Positions 50,485-59,328 of a stretch of DNA of 64,000 bases are shown in pieces; within the stretch, counting starts at the first letter, position 1, and every line of letters begins with the position of its first letter. The notes beneath the pieces are model-generated. The model searched no databases. It was not told the DNA's origin and was given only the letters and a program-made list of their open reading frames with translations. Made by a program: the position numbers and the translations under genes. The stretch comes from Exiguobacterium sp. AM39-5BH (GTDB taxonomy: Bacteria > Bacillota > Bacilli > Exiguobacteriales > Exiguobacteriaceae). The stretch is from assembly GCF_003467445.1 (NCBI RefSeq), contig NZ_QSGS01000005.1, positions 167,223 to 231,222 of the forward strand, in the 5' to 3' direction.

Positions 50485-51978
50485 ATGGGCTCAACATTTA
50501 TGGGACTAGAGACGGCGCGTCGCAGTTTGACGACGCACCAGTGGGCGCTCCAGGCGACGGGGAATAATGTCGCCAACGCCTCCAACCCAGGATACTCGCG
50601 CCAACGCTTATCGCTCGGTATGACCGAACAGCTCAGCGTCAACTTCGGGGGAACGAAAGCGGGACAATTCGGGACGGGTGTCCGCGGCGAGACGCTCGCC
50701 CGGATCCGCGACTTGATGATTGATCAGCAGTACCGTGACGAGACGGTGAAGAACTCGTTCTATGCGACGAAAGAAGCGGCATTCGGTCGGATGGAGGACA
50801 TCGTCAATGAGCCGTCCGAGACCGGCCTCGCCAAATCGCTCGACTTGTTCTGGGCCTCGCTCCAAGACTTGTCGGTCAACCCGGATGATACCGGTGCCCG
50901 CAGTGTCGTGCGCCAGCGGGCGATGACGCTCGCGGAGACGTTCAACTACATGTCGTCCTCGCTCCAAAAAGTGCAGGCCGATCTGGCGTCAGAAGGTGAC
51001 GTCGTCGTCAAGAAAGTGAACGACTTGATGACGAAGATCAGTCAGGTCAACCGACAAATCGGAGACGCGGAACCACTCGGCGTACTTCCGAACGAATTGT
51101 ATGACGAGCGTGACCGCTATATGGACGAGCTCGCCCAATACATGGACTTCACACGCGTCCCGGTCGACTATACGAACGGCGAGTCGCGTGGGAACTCACA
51201 AAAAGTTGCCGAGGGGCGCATCGACGTCGTCGTCTCCATCAATGGCGTCGACCATAAGCTCGTCGACGGCATCAATGGCACGATCGGCTCGTTCGATGGT
51301 CTCGATATGACCGATGCGAGCGGGACCGATGTGGCACTCACGCACGCCATGATGCCGAACGGCAAATGGAAAGCACTCGTCGAGATGTGCGGCACGGACA
51401 CGCCAGAATCAGGCAGCGTGAACGGCGTCTACGCGACGATGCTGAAAGACTTGGACGAGATGGCCGGCAAGTTCGCTTCGGCGTTCAACACCGCCCATAG
51501 CACGAACAAGGACGCCAAAGGCAACGCCGGCACGGCGAACTTCTTCGTAGGGACGGCGAGTGCCGCGACGATCAAAGTGAGTGACGCCATCATGAACAAT
51601 CTCGACTTGATCGCCGCTTCACAAGACGGCAACGTCGGGGACGGGAGCGGGGCGCTCGCCTTGGCAAACTTGAAGTCGGCCACGCTCAGCTTCGACGGGT
51701 CGGTCCAGACGGACACGTCGATCGGCAAATACTATCAGAACGTCATCGGCAACATGGCCGTCGCCGCCGACCAGAGCGGACGTCTCGCCAAAAGCACGTT
51801 CGCACTCATGGCGAGCTCGGACCAGCGTCGCCAAGCGGTGAGCGCCGTGTCGCTCGACGAAGAGATGACGATGATGATCCAATATCAACACGCTTATAAC
51901 GCGGCGGCCCGCAACATCACGGCCGTCGACGAGATGCTCGACAAAATCATCAACGGCATGGGTGTCGTAGGGAGGTAA
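50485..51978 (+). CDS. flgK: Flagellar hook-filament junction protein FlgK
   Basis: A 497-residue HAP1 protein. The opening MGSTFMGLETARRSLTTHQWALQATGNNVANASNPGYSRQRLSL is the conserved flagellar rod/hook N-terminal motif. The C-terminus VSLDEEMTMMIQYQHAYNAAARNITAVDEMLDKIINGMG is the matching coiled-coil. The middle domain is variable and exposed. It is exported by the flagellar type III system. AAGGAGG precedes ATG 50485. Confidence 0.93.
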   Translation: MGSTFMGLETARRSLTTHQWALQATGNNVANASNPGYSRQRLSLGMTEQLSVNFGGTKAGQFGTGVRGETLARIRDLMIDQQYRDETVKNSFYATKEAAFGRMEDIVNEPSETGLAKSLDLFWASLQDLSVNPDDTGARSVVRQRAMTLAETFNYMSSSLQKVQADLASEGDVVVKKVNDLMTKISQVNRQIGDAEPLGVLPNELYDERDRYMDELAQYMDFTRVPVDYTNGESRGNSQKVAEGRIDVVVSINGVDHKLVDGINGTIGSFDGLDMTDASGTDVALTHAMMPNGKWKALVEMCGTDTPESGSVNGVYATMLKDLDEMAGKFASAFNTAHSTNKDAKGNAGTANFFVGTASAATIKVSDAIMNNLDLIAASQDGNVGDGSGALALANLKSATLSFDGSVQTDTSIGKYYQNVIGNMAVAADQSGRLAKSTFALMASSDQRRQAVSAVSLDEEMTMMIQYQHAYNAAARNITAVDEMLDKIINGMGVVGR

Positions 51979-51984
51979 TGCTTG

Positions 51985-52912
51985 ATGCGAGTCACACAGA
52001 CGATGCTCACACAGACGAACTTGAAACATTTATCAAGCAGCTATAACAAGCTCGCCCAAGTCCAAGAACAGCTCATCAGCGGCAAACGGATTCAACGGGC
52101 CTCCGAGGACCCGGTCGTCGCCATGCAGGGAATGCGCTACCGGACCGAGGTGCGCGAAGTCGACCAGTTCCGCCGCAACGTCAGCGAGGCGACGAGCTGG
52201 ATGGACTTGACCGACTCGACGTTGAACGAAGTGACGGAGGCCGTCAAACGGATTCGTGAGTTGACGACGCAGGCGGCGAACGACACGTACGAGTCGTCAC
52301 AGCGTCAAATCATCCAAAGTGAGGTCAACCAGTTGATCGAACACATCGGCTCGCTCGCGAACGCGAAGTCGGGCGAAAAATATATTTACAACGGTACGAA
52401 GACGGACCAACCGCTCGTTGACATGGACGCAATGAAAGCGTTCCTCGCCGACCCGAACGGGGACGTCAACAGCATCTACCTGGCGGGGCACCGGCCACGA
52501 GCGGGAAAGTCGCCTTCGAAGTATCGAAAGGCATCACCGTCCAAGTGAACATGCAACCGGAGACGGTGTTCGGCAGTGAGGTGTTCGCCGGACTGCACGA
52601 CCTCGTCACGAAACTGGCCGACCCGAACACGACCGGGGAAGTGCTCTCGAACGAACTCGCCGACCTCGACGTCATCGCCCAGAACTTGATCACGGAGCGG
52701 GCCGAGCTCGGCGCCCGTGCAACCGGTTGGAACTTGTCGACAATCGCCTGCAAGAACATGAGATCATTGCCAAGACGATCATGTCCGATAACGAAGACAT
52801 CGACATCGAAAAAGTCATCATGGAGCTCAAGTCACACGAGACGGTGCACCGGGCCGCACTATCGGCCGGCGCCCGCATCATCCAACCGACGCTCCTCGAC
52901 TTCCTCCGGTAA
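51985..52912 (+). pseudogene. flgL: Hook-filament junction protein FlgL, two single-base breaks
   Basis: About 309 residues after correction. The start MRVTQTMLTQTNLKHLSSSYNKLAQVQEQLISGKRIQRASEDPV and the end AAKTIMSDNEDIDIEKVIMELKSHETVHRAALSAGARIIQPTLLDFLR (written here with the usual family frame) fit FlgL. Two breaks: one G too few in GGGG at 52485-52488 (restored text AGAPATSGKVAFEVSKGI), and one A too few near 52721 (restored ARANRLELVDNRLQEHEI). With both restored the frame runs to TAA 52910-52912. FlgL is needed for filament assembly, so sequencing errors are a more likely cause than loss. Confidence 0.82.
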
Positions 52913-52915
52913 GCG

Positions 52916-53491
52916 ATGAACATCGCCCGGCTTGAGATGCGGCAAACCCACGCCGCGATCCAAATGACGTCGAACCGGCCCCACCTCGAGATGAGACAAG
53001 GCCGGGCCGATGTGTCGATGACGCAAGGCAAGGTCGAGATGACCCAACAGACGACAGGCGGCACGCTCGAGGTCGACTCGTCGGTCGCGCGCAGTGAAAG
53101 CAACCTAAAGGCCGCACTTGAGCTCGGCCGCCACTTCGGTCAGCTCGGGGAACAGGCGGCCCGGGAAGCGACGTCCGGCACGGCCCGGGACGGGGACAGG
53201 CTCATGCGCATCGAGAACGGCAATCCGATCGCCGCGATGTCCGCCGAAAAGACGATCGCCCCATACCCGGTCGTCGACATGGACTTCATGCCGAAGTCGC
53301 TCGACCGCGTGAAGTTGACGTATACGCCGGCGGATGTCAAAATCGAGTGGAACCTGACGCCGGCACAGATTGATGTATCACTCACCCCGGCTGAGATTTC
53401 GTTCACGCCATGGACGACAGACATCTCGCTCCGTCAACAGGCGTCGCTCGAGATGTGGCCGGTCGGTGGCATGTATGATGAGACGCGTTGA
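52916..53491 (+). CDS. yviE: YviE (DUF6470-like) flagellar operon protein
   Basis: A 191-residue protein of the YviE family, found between flgL and fliW in Bacillales. The opening ARLEMRQTHAAIQMTSNRPHLEMRQGRADVSM shows internal repeats typical of the family. LDRVKLTYTPADVKIEWNLTPAQIDVSLTPAEISF also repeats. Function unknown. It starts four bases after the flgL stop. Confidence 0.82.
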   Translation: MNIARLEMRQTHAAIQMTSNRPHLEMRQGRADVSMTQGKVEMTQQTTGGTLEVDSSVARSESNLKAALELGRHFGQLGEQAAREATSGTARDGDRLMRIENGNPIAAMSAEKTIAPYPVVDMDFMPKSLDRVKLTYTPADVKIEWNLTPAQIDVSLTPAEISFTPWTTDISLRQQASLEMWPVGGMYDETR

Positions 53492-53506
53492 AAGTGAGGA
53501 CAACCC

Positions 53507-53944
53507 ATGTTCATTGAGACAGACTATTTTGGCAAGATCGAAGTAAATGAAGACGAGACAATCTCGTTCGTCAGCGAGATTCCCGGGTTCCCGGATTCGA
53601 AGACGTTCGCCCTTATCCCATACGGCGACGAGCTCCCGTTCTGGTCGCTCCAGTCGCTCGACGACCCGGCCTGCGCCTTCGTCGTGACGAACCCGTTCTG
53701 GCACAAGCCGGACTATGCGTTCGAATTGACCGACGGGGCGAAAGAGCAGCTCGGCATCGATGAGGCCGAACACGTCTCGGTGTATGCCATCGTGACGCTC
53801 CGCGAACCGTTCGACGCCTCGACGCTCAACTTGAAGGCGCCGATCGTCATCGAGACGAAAGAGCGCCGTGGAAAGCAAGTCATCTTGGACGACGTCTACC
53901 CGGCCCGGTTCCCGCTCGGCGGCCAGAAAGAAGAGGTGCGCTGA
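53507..53944 (+). CDS. fliW: Flagellar assembly factor FliW
   Basis: A 145-residue FliW protein. [36 protein letters not shown] is the standard opening; [30 protein letters not shown] follows. FliW binds flagellin and antagonises CsrA. The stop overlaps the csrA start (TGATG), so their ratio is fixed by coupling. Confidence 0.93.
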   Translation: MFIETDYFGKIEVNEDETISFVSEIPGFPDSKTFALIPYGDELPFWSLQSLDDPACAFVVTNPFWHKPDYAFELTDGAKEQLGIDEAEHVSVYAIVTLREPFDASTLNLKAPIVIETKERRGKQVILDDVYPARFPLGGQKEEVR

Positions 53945-54171
53945 TGCTCGTATTGAAACGAAAACAAGGCGAGGCCATCCATATCGGGGACGATGTGACG
54001 CTCACTGTGCTCGCCATCGAAGGCGACCAGGTCAAGCTCGGCATCGACGCCCCGCGCCATATCGACATCCATCGTCACGAGGTGTACGTCCAGATGCAGG
54101 CCGAAAACGAGTCGGCCCGCGACAGCGCCAACTTGATGAAACAAATGATGCAAAACAAGTCGGAAGCGTGA
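53944..54171 (+). CDS. csrA: Translational regulator CsrA
   Basis: A 75-residue Csr[53 protein letters not shown] is nearly the entire conserved RNA-binding fold, with the usual extended C-terminus for FliW binding in Gram-positives. It represses hag translation in Bacillus. Hag is not found next to it here. The terminator stem CGGAAGC...GCTTCCG (54161-54178), then TTTTT, overlaps its stop codon. Confidence 0.94.
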   Translation: MLVLKRKQGEAIHIGDDVTLTVLAIEGDQVKLGIDAPRHIDIHRHEVYVQMQAENESARDSANLMKQMMQNKSEA

Positions 54172-54185
54172 GCTTCCGGCTTTTT
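54161..54185 (+). terminator. Terminator of the flagellar operon
   Basis: CGGAAGC at 54161-54167 pairs with GCTTCCG at 54172-54178, followed by GCTTTTT; it overlaps the last csrA codons and stop. Confidence 0.9.
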
Positions 54186-54271
54186 AGCTGACCGATTATT
54201 TAGAAGGGATGACAGGCTCGTCTGAATTGAGATAGGATGAAACAAGTAAAAGGGGGAAGGGATGGGTTGGA

Positions 54272-55327
54272 TTGGGTCAGGTTTTAAACATTTTTTTCAT
54301 CAACATTAGCATCATCTATCTATTGATTTCACTGACGTTTTATGTGATGCGTGACGTTCTGCCGATTCAAGCGTCATCCCCTGTCTCGATTCGCATCTGG
54401 TTCGGTCTCTCAACCGGGGTGATCGCCGTGTTTTTGACGACCAATTCAATCATGGTGGACGGGGCTCGGATCGATTTGCGCATCATTCCGTTCGCGCTCG
54501 CGGCCGTGTTTGCCGGACCTGTCGGGGTGACCGTGGCCATCATCGTATCCGTCGCGGCCCGATTGATGACCGAGGGCTTCAGCTCGATTATCATGAACGC
54601 ACTCGTTATGATTAGCATCTTTTGGACGATCGCCATCGGTCTCAGCCATCAATACATACGGCGAGGTCAATTGTACGCGGGATATATCGCCATCGGGATG
54701 ATGCTCGTTCTCGTTCGCGTCGTCGGTCAAGTCTCGCTCGACACGTTTATCAACGTGTTCATTCCTTATTTCATGATGACGTCAATCGGGGCCTGGATGT
54801 GCTATTGGGGCGCGAAGAAGTTGGAGACACATCTGTGGATGTTCCGTCTGCATACCCATCGGGCGACGGTCGACGAGTTGACAGGACTCCCGAACCGCTA
54901 CAGGACCCTCGAGCGTCTAAGCGAGGTCGAACTGTCAGGTCGTCCGTGGACGCTATTCGTCATCGATGTCGATCACTTTAAACAATTGAATGATACATAT
55001 GGCCACCGCGCCGGTGATGCGGCGCTCCATCATATCGGTAAAACGTTACAGGCGCACTGTCCGGCTGGTGGCTTTGTCGGTCGTTACGGCGGGGAAGAAT
55101 TTTTGATGGTGCTCGAGGACGCGGGCGACGTCCGGTTGATGGCGGACGAAATCGTCACGGTCATCCGCGACACGCCGTTCTCGTTCGAAGGGACGCACAT
55201 CCCGATGACAGTATCACTCGGGGCCACGCTCGCTGGAGCCGAACCAGGCACGGTCGTGTTCGAAAGGGCCGACGCCGCCCTTTACGCGGCGAAGACGAGC
55301 GGGCGCGATCAAGCAAAAATCGGATAA
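54272..55327 (+). CDS. Membrane diguanylate cyclase
   Basis: A 351-residue c-di-GMP synthase. Residues about 1-195 have six hydrophobic helices of the 5TMR-LYT type (PFALAAVFAGPVGVTVAIIVSVAARLMTEGF). The GGDEF domain starts at TVDELTGLPNRYRTLERL. The active site reads RYGGEEFLMVLED (about residue 270), so synthesis should be possible. The product-inhibition site RxxD is replaced by PAGG, so it lacks feedback control. TTG 54272 is the start; a better start was not found. A terminator follows at 55330-55359. Confidence 0.85.
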   Translation: MGQVLNIFFINISIIYLLISLTFYVMRDVLPIQASSPVSIRIWFGLSTGVIAVFLTTNSIMVDGARIDLRIIPFALAAVFAGPVGVTVAIIVSVAARLMTEGFSSIIMNALVMISIFWTIAIGLSHQYIRRGQLYAGYIAIGMMLVLVRVVGQVSLDTFINVFIPYFMMTSIGAWMCYWGAKKLETHLWMFRLHTHRATVDELTGLPNRYRTLERLSEVELSGRPWTLFVIDVDHFKQLNDTYGHRAGDAALHHIGKTLQAHCPAGGFVGRYGGEEFLMVLEDAGDVRLMADEIVTVIRDTPFSFEGTHIPMTVSLGATLAGAEPGTVVFERADAALYAAKTSGRDQAKIG

Positions 55328-55329
55328 AC

Positions 55330-55359
55330 AAAAAATCGGTCCCGCGAGGCCGATTTTTT
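55330..55359. terminator. Bidirectional terminator, DGC / YitT
   Basis: AAAAAATCGG at 55330-55339 and CCGATTTTTT at 55350-55359 form a perfect stem, with A and T runs serving both convergent genes. Confidence 0.9.
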
Positions 55360-56272
55360 AGTGGATATTTTTCTTTTTGAACTGGCCTCCCCGGACGTCA
55401 TGGATATTGCCGATGGCGAGGAACGCCTTCTCGTCATAGTCGTCGAGGATGTCTTTCAGTTTCGTCTCTTCAAGTCGGCTGATGACGGTGAAGACGACCT
55501 TCTTGCCGTCGCCCGTGTAGGCGCCTTCCCCGTGCAAATACGTCACACCCCGGCCGAGTCGGTCCATGATGGCTTGACCGACGTCATCGGGTGAGGTGGT
55601 GATGATCCACGCGGCCTTCGACTGATCGATTCCTTCGAGCACGATATCGATCGTCTTGAAGGCGATGAAATACGTGAGGAGCGAGTACATGGCCCGGTCC
55701 CAGCTGAAGATGAACCCGGCCATTCCGAGGATGAAGATGTTGAAGAACATGACGATCTCACCGACGGAGAACGGCAACCGGTCCGTGAACGATACGGCCA
55801 AAATCTCGGTCCCGTCGAGCGACCCACCGGCCCGGATGACGAGCCCGACCCCGGCGCCGAGCAAGAAGCCGCCGAACACGGTCGACAACAGCAAATCGTC
55901 AGTGAACGGCTCGACCGAATGGAGCAAGATCGTGAAGCCGGACATGAGCGTAATCGCCAACAACGTGACGACGGCGAACGTCTTCCCGATTTGGCGATAG
56001 CCGAAGAAGATGAACGGGATGTTAAACAAGACGAGCCAGATGGCGAGCTTCGTGTCGGTCAAATATGACGTGATGATCGAGACGCCGACGATGCCGCCGT
56101 CGATGATCTGGTTCGGGACGAGGAATGCCTCGAGCCCGACCGCGAAGATGAAGGCGCCGAGCAACAGGAGCAGCCCCTTGGCGAGAAGCTCGGTCGGTTT
56201 GATCGGGTTATGGACACGTTTCAAGCGGAGCACTTCCTCCGGAGTCGGGGAAGGCATCGATGGACGCTGCAT
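55358..56272 (-). CDS. YitT-family membrane protein A
   Basis: A 304-residue protein: six N-terminal helices (LLLLLGAFIFAVGLEAFLVPNQIIDGGIVGVSII...), and a C-terminal soluble DUF2179-like domain (ITTSPDDVGQAIMDRLGRGVTYLHGEGAYTGDGKKVVFTVISRLEETKLKDILDDYDEKAFLAI). The layout defines the YitT/YvjA family. The transported substance is not known. The paralogue at 56434 is divergent. Confidence 0.85.
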   Translation of the reverse strand: MQRPSMPSPTPEEVLRLKRVHNPIKPTELLAKGLLLLLGAFIFAVGLEAFLVPNQIIDGGIVGVSIITSYLTDTKLAIWLVLFNIPFIFFGYRQIGKTFAVVTLLAITLMSGFTILLHSVEPFTDDLLLSTVFGGFLLGAGVGLVIRAGGSLDGTEILAVSFTDRLPFSVGEIVMFFNIFILGMAGFIFSWDRAMYSLLTYFIAFKTIDIVLEGIDQSKAAWIITTSPDDVGQAIMDRLGRGVTYLHGEGAYTGDGKKVVFTVISRLEETKLKDILDDYDEKAFLAIGNIHDVRGGQFKKKNIH

Positions 56273-56433
56273 CGGGGGTCACTCCTTTTTCTTTTTAGTA
56301 TAACAAACACCACACGGGATGAAGCAGAAGCGGCAGACAATCTGACACAACTTTTTGTCGATATCGAATATGTTATTCTACTATTTTTTTATGCTAGACT
56401 AGGAAAGTTGACTTAAAAAGGGGGACGTTACTC

Positions 56434-57294
56434 ATGAAACGTAACAATCGAGCCTGGCTCATGGGCTTTCAAATCATCATGAACATCATCGGCGGGATGA
56501 TCGCGGCGTACGGCCTCGAGTCGGTCCTGATTCCGAACAGCGTATCGGACGGGGGCATCACCGGCATCAGCATCGTCGGCTCCCAACTGACGGGTGTTCC
56601 GCTCGGTGTGTTTCTCGGAATTCTGAATATCCCGTTCGTCTATCTCGGCTATAAGCAGATCGGGAAGAGCTTCGCCATCCTATCGGTCACGGGCATCGCC
56701 TCGCTCTCAGTCGGTACACTCATCATGCACCGCGTCCCGACGATCATTGATGGGGACACGCTCCTCGTCACCGTCGTCGGCGGGATTATCCTCGGACTCG
56801 GGATGGGGCTGTCGCTCCGAAACGGGGGCGCGCTCGACGGGATCGACATGCTCGCCGTGCTCTTGTCGCGCAAGTTGCCGTTCGGGACGAGCGACTTGAT
56901 TCTTTTCTTGAACGTGTTCGTCTTCATCGTCGTCTCGACGGTGTTCGGACTGCAAGGAGCGGTGCTGTCGGCCATCGCCTACTTCATCGCCTCGAAGGTC
57001 ATCCATATCGTCGAGGAGGGACTGAGCGGCGCGAAGACGTTCAAAATCATCACGGGCGCGCCCGAGGTCATGGTCGAGACGATTCGTGATCGGCTCGGCC
57101 GGAGTGCGACGCTCAACCAGATTCAAGGCGCGTACTCGAAAGAGTGTTACTACGAAATCACGTGCGTCATCAACCGGCTCGAGGAGCGGAAGATGAAAGA
57201 AATCATCAACCAAGTCGACCCCGAGGCGTTCGTCGTCGTGTACGAGGTGTCGGAGGTCAAAGGCGGGAATTTCCGAAAACGCGATATCCATTGA
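56434..57294 (+). CDS. YitT-family membrane protein B
   Basis: A 286-residue paralogue of the divergent neighbour, with the same six helices and C-terminal domain (ITGAPEVMVETIRDRLGRSATLNQIQGAYSKECYYEITCVINRLEERKMKEIINQVDPEAFVVV). Both end in a (K/R)(K/R)xIH tail. AAGGGGG precedes ATG 56434. It probably arose by duplication. A terminator (57299-57329) follows. Confidence 0.87.
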   Translation: MKRNNRAWLMGFQIIMNIIGGMIAAYGLESVLIPNSVSDGGITGISIVGSQLTGVPLGVFLGILNIPFVYLGYKQIGKSFAILSVTGIASLSVGTLIMHRVPTIIDGDTLLVTVVGGIILGLGMGLSLRNGGALDGIDMLAVLLSRKLPFGTSDLILFLNVFVFIVVSTVFGLQGAVLSAIAYFIASKVIHIVEEGLSGAKTFKIITGAPEVMVETIRDRLGRSATLNQIQGAYSKECYYEITCVINRLEERKMKEIINQVDPEAFVVVYEVSEVKGGNFRKRDIH

Positions 57295-57298
57295 GACG

Positions 57299-57329
57299 AA
57301 TCAAGCAGCCGGCGCTGCTTGATTTTTTT
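57299..57329 (+). terminator. Terminator after YitT B
   Basis: AATCAAGCAGC (57299-57309) pairs perfectly with GCTGCTTGATT (57314-57324) around CGGC, followed by TTTTT. Confidence 0.92.
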
Positions 57330-57392
57330 GGTGGAGGCAGGGAAATGCGGGACGGATAGGGAACAAGTCGGGATTCAGAAAGGAGAGAACGT

Positions 57393-58334
57393 ATGCGTCC
57401 GTTAGGTTTAGGTGTGCTCGCCGCCTTGTTTTTCGCGAGCACGTTCGTCTTGAATGAATCGATGCAGGTCGGCGGTGGCAGTTGGGCGTATAGCGCCTCG
57501 CTCCGCTTCCTGTTCATGATCCCACTGCTCATGCTCGTCGTCGCCATTCGGGGTGGCATGACTCGAGTACGCTGCGCCATCGTCGACGAGCCGTGGCCTT
57601 GGCTCGTCTGGGGGACGGTCGGTTTCGGTCTGTTCTACGTCCCGATCTGTCTCGCCGCCGAAGTCGCCCCACCTTGGCTCATTGCCGGTACGTGGCAAGT
57701 GACGATTATCGCCGGGGCGCTGTTGTCACCGCTGTTCCGTCGGAGTGACGGGACACGGGAACATATTCCGTGGACGGCGCTCCGCTTCTCGACACTCATC
57801 CTGTTCGGCGTCGTCTTGATGCAAGTCGAGTTCCTCGCTGATTTCGAGCCGCGCTTTTTGTGGATTGGGGTGATGCCGGTATTGATTGCCGCGTTCGCCT
57901 ATCCGCTCGGCAACCGGAAGATGATGGCCCACACCGACCTCGACGTGTTCGAGCGCATCCTCGGCATGTGCATCGGCTCGCTTCCGGTCTGGCTCTTCTT
58001 GTTCGGCTACGGGCTGACGACGGGGGCACCGACGAGCTCGCAACTGACGCAGACGCTTCTCGTCGCACTGTTATCGGGCGTCGTCGCGACAGTGCTCTTC
58101 TTCAAGGCGACAGACCTCGTCAAACACGACATGGGGAAACTGGCCACGGTCGAAGCGACCCAGGCGCTCGAGGTGTTGTTCGCGCTCATCGGCGAGCTGA
58201 TTTTTCTTCAGGCGCATCTGCCGTCCGGGCTGTCGCTCGTCGGCATCTCGCTCGTCATGGTCGGGGTCGTCCTGCATAGTCGCAGCCAATTCATATGGAA
58301 AGGAGAGTCTAGTGCCGGCGGCGAATCGATATGA
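57393..58334 (+). CDS. EmrE-type multidrug efflux family protein
   Basis: A 313-residue membrane protein with ten helices of the DMT superfamily, in the multidrug resistance efflux (EmrE-like) group: LGVLAALFFASTFVLNESMQVGGGSWAYSASLRFLFMIPLL, FYVPICLAAEVAPPWLIAGTWQVTIIAG, and KLATVEATQALEVLFALIGELIFLQ. Substrates unknown. GAAAGGAGAG precedes ATG 57393. The next gene starts 15 bases after the stop and may be co-transcribed. Confidence 0.82.
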   Translation: MRPLGLGVLAALFFASTFVLNESMQVGGGSWAYSASLRFLFMIPLLMLVVAIRGGMTRVRCAIVDEPWPWLVWGTVGFGLFYVPICLAAEVAPPWLIAGTWQVTIIAGALLSPLFRRSDGTREHIPWTALRFSTLILFGVVLMQVEFLADFEPRFLWIGVMPVLIAAFAYPLGNRKMMAHTDLDVFERILGMCIGSLPVWLFLFGYGLTTGAPTSSQLTQTLLVALLSGVVATVLFFKATDLVKHDMGKLATVEATQALEVLFALIGELIFLQAHLPSGLSLVGISLVMVGVVLHSRSQFIWKGESSAGGESI

Positions 58335-58349
58335 CAAGGAGGGATGAAC

Positions 58350-58643
58350 ATGTCCTATGGATTGATTGGGAAACTGACGGCCGTACCGGGCGAGCGTGAG
58401 ACGCTGCTCGCGATTTTGCTCGAGGCGGCGACAGCGATGGAACGAGAGCCGACGTGCGCGGCGTATCGGGTGAACGTCTCGCTCGACGATGAGTCGATCG
58501 TCGTCTATGAGGTATGGGAAAGTGTCGAGGCGCATCAACAGTCGCTGTCGCTTGAGACGACGCAGACGTTGATCGGACGGGCGAAACCGATTTTGGCCAA
58601 TATCGAGCGTCTTGCCGTGTTCGAGCCGAGAAGCAAAAACTAA
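58350..58643 (+). CDS. Antibiotic biosynthesis monooxygenase-like protein
   Basis: A 97-residue ABM-domain protein (dimeric ferredoxin-like fold): SYGLIGKLTAVPGERETLLAILLEAATAMEREPTCAAYRVNVSLDDESIVVYEVWESVEAHQQSL. Related to quinol monooxygenases such as YgiN. ATG 58350 has a good spacing to AAGGAGGG; ATG 58344 is possible. It may work with the exporter upstream, but this is inference only. Confidence 0.82.
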   Translation: MSYGLIGKLTAVPGERETLLAILLEAATAMEREPTCAAYRVNVSLDDESIVVYEVWESVEAHQQSLSLETTQTLIGRAKPILANIERLAVFEPRSKN

Positions 58644-58674
58644 AATACTCACGTCCGAGGACGTGGATGGCGGG

Positions 58675-59172
58675 TCAAGCTTTCGTTAAACTGCCTTTGA
58701 CTTTCTCGTAAAACTCGTCCATCATCCCAGTCCGGCTACCGAGCTGGCAGATGAGTTCGAGCGTCTCTTTATAGAACTTTTTGACGAGTCCCTTGTTTTT
58801 GATCCCGTCCATCGACGCGAGCGTCTTGTCGAGGTTTTGGAGGATTTCTTCGATCTGGTCGTCCGAGTCCGGTTTGACGACTGTCATGTTGTCCGGGATT
58901 TTGACGACTTTGTCTTGCTCCTGGTGACGGAACGAGGCGCCGAAGCCGAGGTTCTCGATGAACAAGTGCGGCATCACTTTCTGACCGAAGAACTGCTTAT
59001 GCCATTCCGTCGCTTTCATCGTGTCCATGTCCTGCTTGAACGTGGACGCCGTCGAGACGTACTTCTTAAATAGGTCGGTCATAAACTTCTCGATGACCGG
59101 GATTTGAAGGGCGAAGACGTTCTTTAAGAGCGCGTCGAGCTGTGCGCGTGACAATTGTTGTTCGTTTGACAT
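58675..59172 (-). CDS. Hypothetical helical protein
   Basis: A 165-residue soluble, mostly helical protein starting SNEQQLSRAQLDALLKNVFALQIPVIEKFMTDLFKKYV. I do not recognise it. AGAGGAACCGAC precedes ATG 59172. A 20-bp inverted repeat lies in its promoter (59193-59212), so it is probably under specific repression. Confidence 0.65.
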   Translation of the reverse strand: MSNEQQLSRAQLDALLKNVFALQIPVIEKFMTDLFKKYVSTASTFKQDMDTMKATEWHKQFFGQKVMPHLFIENLGFGASFRHQEQDKVVKIPDNMTVVKPDSDDQIEEILQNLDKTLASMDGIKNKGLVKKFYKETLELICQLGSRTGMMDEFYEKVKGSLTKA

Positions 59173-59192
59173 GTCGGTTCCTCTTTTCTATA

Positions 59193-59212
59193 ATACGATA
59201 CTTTTATCGTAT
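59193..59212 (-). promoter_or_regulatory. Operator-like palindrome
   Basis: ATACGATA (59193-59200), CTTT, TATCGTAT (59205-59212): a perfect 8-bp inverted repeat. On the minus strand it overlaps a TATTAT -10-like box about 20 bases before the gene at 59172. Confidence 0.55.
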
Positions 59213-59328
59213 GGGATTGCGGAACGTGCGTCAACGCATCCCTAAACATTTTTTCAGAATATTTAATGATTGGCGGTCATTTTGTGCGATAATCGTCTCA
59301 TAGCAAGACCAAAGAGGAGTGAATCCAT

